DNA of 16,876 bases. It comes from Verrucomicrobiales bacterium (GTDB taxonomy: Bacteria; Verrucomicrobiota; Verrucomicrobiia; Verrucomicrobiales; DEV007). The number at the start of each line of letters is the position of its first letter. The stretch's first letter is position 1. The position numbers were made by a program, and so were the translations under genes. The notes under the pieces are model-generated. The model did no database searches. It was given only the letters and a program-made list of their open reading frames with translations, and had not been told where the DNA came from. Below are positions 15,912-16,876 of this stretch, piece after piece. The stretch is taken from NCBI GenBank assembly GCA_013911195.1, contig JACETS010000041.1, positions 1-16,876 on the forward strand, written 5' to 3'.

Positions 15912-16071
15912 TAGTTTTCTTTTCTTGAACTTATTAATAGTGTTTTGAGAAACGTTATAATATTCAAATTTACCAGATAGTCCATCTTCTTAAATGTTAT
16001 TTGATGACTTTCAAATGTTCTGAGTTTTATCGTTTCTTGCAGACGTTGAATATTTAGGTAATGATAATGAT
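15912..16071. promoter_or_regulatory. Divergent intergenic region of 160 bases
   Basis: This AT-rich gap lies between two genes transcribed away from each other, so both promoters are expected here. A TATAAT hexamer occurs on the plus strand at 15956-15961 without a well-spaced -35. I find no convincing operator repeat or conserved RNA structure. Confidence 0.3.
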
Positions 16072-16608
16072 ATGAAATTTCCAATGAGATTATTATCAGC
16101 TTTTGTTATCGTACCATTTTTCTTGGTTTCTTGTGGTGATAAGGAGGCGGTGAAATCTCTTAAAGAGGCTGAACAAGGCGTTTCTAATTCTTCTGATATT
16201 TCCAATAACAGAATAGAGATTTCTGAACAGGAAAATAGTGTATCGACTGACAATTCTGATCCTTTGAATTCGGGACTCGCAAAAAAGAGCAATCCAGTTT
16301 CAATCAGTGAGCTTGAAAATGATAATTCAGGAATTGATCAAGAAGAGAGTTTTAGTCAACTTTTAGGCAAGGCTCAGACTGGTGAAGCGGATTCACAATT
16401 TAAAGTGGCAGGAATTTATGAGAGTGGTTCAGATGATGTTCCTCAGAATCTCATAGAAGCGGCTAGGTGGTATAGAATGGCGGCCGAACAGAATCACTCC
16501 CAATCTCAATATAACCTAGGAATGATGTATCAGAGTGGACATGGTGTGGCTGAGGATACAAATGAAGCCAATAAGTGGTTCGATCGCTACAATCAAAATA
16601 AGGACTAG
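16072..16608 (+). CDS. Sel1-repeat lipoprotein
   Basis: A 178-residue protein with a lipoprotein signal: basic N-terminus, hydrophobic 7-18, and lipobox LVSC with Cys21 followed by Gly rather than inner-membrane-retention Asp. A Ser/Asn/Asp-rich linker (about 35-95) leads to two Sel1-like helix-turn-helix repeats at about 104-140 and 141-175, carrying the AARWYRMAAEQ and YNLGMMYQSGHGV signatures. Sel1 repeats mediate protein-protein contacts, so this is probably an outer-membrane or periplasmic scaffold. A second in-frame ATG four codons downstream is an alternative start; the first gives a better basic n-region. It converges on the 64-residue gene 6 bases away. Confidence 0.85.
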   Translation: MKFPMRLLSAFVIVPFFLVSCGDKEAVKSLKEAEQGVSNSSDISNNRIEISEQENSVSTDNSDPLNSGLAKKSNPVSISELENDNSGIDQEESFSQLLGKAQTGEADSQFKVAGIYESGSDDVPQNLIEAARWYRMAAEQNHSQSQYNLGMMYQSGHGVAEDTNEANKWFDRYNQNKD

Positions 16609-16614
16609 TAATTT

Positions 16615-16809
16615 TTATTTTTGGTCCTCATTTTTGTCAGAATCTGAGACAGCTTGCTGACCTTTTTCTCCGATTTCTACCAGCTTATCACTTAGTTTTC
16701 CTAACCACTTTTTAGCAATCGGTTTAGAAGCTTCAATTGCTGATTCGCTCTCACGTTTTGCGAAATCTAGAATTTTTTCTGCATTCTCACTAATTTTTTT
16801 CTTATCCAT
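16615..16809 (-). CDS. Small charged helical protein of unknown function
   Basis: A 64-residue soluble protein, rich in Lys and Glu, with no membrane segment or signal. It looks like one or two amphipathic helices (about 5-50, with the central ASKPIAKKWLGKLSDKLVEIG) and an acidic, disordered C-terminus. The start is well fixed because two in-frame TAA codons lie 15-20 bases upstream of the ATG. A Shine-Dalgarno is weak: GAGG is about 30 bases upstream. I do not recognise the family. The biased composition and clean convergent spacing support a real gene, but this is not certain. Confidence 0.55.
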   Translation of the reverse strand: MDKKKISENAEKILDFAKRESESAIEASKPIAKKWLGKLSDKLVEIGEKGQQAVSDSDKNEDQK

Positions 16810-16876
16810 ACGATTGTATTTTTTTTATTAAAAAATATCCTCAATATTAGCCATTTTTGTTAATATACTATAGAAC
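16810..16876 (-). promoter_or_regulatory. Upstream region of the 64-residue gene, cut by the window edge
   Basis: Very AT-rich sequence with T- and A-tracts and several TATA-like strings (for example around 16863-16870). A promoter for the minus-strand small gene is expected here, but no hexamer pair can be assigned. Confidence 0.2.

Noticed and set aside
16011..16292. A 93-codon minus-strand frame over the start of the Sel1 lipoprotein gene
   Set aside because: The plus-strand frame has a clear lipobox and Sel1 repeats, whereas this antisense frame has no support.
16595..16621. AAAATAA/TTATTTT inverted repeat between the Sel1 and 64-residue genes
   Set aside because: It is AT-only with a 13-base loop and lies largely within coding ends; too weak for a terminator call.
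1..16876. tRNA, rRNA, CRISPR array, insertion sequence or prophage
   Set aside because: I saw no cloverleaf-like tRNA sequence, regularly spaced direct repeats, transposase or integrase motifs, or terminal inverted repeats with target duplications.

Overview
The window looks like chromosomal DNA from a PVC-group bacterium, most likely a marine Verrucomicrobium; Planctomycetes or Lentisphaerae are possible. The main reason is a compact minus-strand set encoding a PSCyt1/DUF1549/DUF1553 cytochrome-like protein, a DUF1501 protein and a ThuA-like protein, a combination characteristic of these phyla. The DNA is moderately AT-rich, Shine-Dalgarno sequences are weak, and most products carry export signals or membrane segments. 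I see no tRNA, rRNA, CRISPR array, insertion sequence or phage gene.

Region 1 (1-5160, plus strand) holds a very large alpha-2-macroglobulin (A2M) family protein whose 5' end lies outside the window. It has an intact thioester motif, a low-complexity bait-like stretch and a strikingly tryptophan/tyrosine-rich insertion. Six bases later comes a 167-residue two-helix membrane protein of unknown function, probably co-transcribed.

Region 2 (5188-10818, minus strand) is a three-gene operon. In transcription order it encodes a 1050-residue protein with two CxxCH motifs, a DUF1501 protein with a Tat-like signal 4 bases downstream, and a secreted ThuA-like protein 20 bases further on. Such sets are usually linked to periplasmic breakdown or oxidation of carbohydrates or other organic substrates, but the chemistry is not established.

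Region 3 (11026-15416, plus strand, divergent from region 2 across about 207 AT-rich bases) holds a membrane-anchored TAXI-type receptor, a secreted SGNH hydrolase with a C-terminal beta-rich domain, a sodium:solute symporter, and a 61-residue single-helix protein. The last three are tightly spaced and read naturally as 'cleave outside, import the product'. With region 2 they may form one substrate-acquisition locus.

Region 4 (15405-16809) holds small accessory genes: a secreted conserved hypothetical protein (minus), a Sel1-repeat lipoprotein (plus) and a 64-residue charged helical protein (minus).

No individual gene is a wholly new class. The most interesting points are the A2M aromatic insertion, the uncharacterised small protein beside the symporter, the SGNH hydrolase lacking the usual catalytic aspartate, the orphan TAXI receptor, and the joint organisation of regions 2 and 3.
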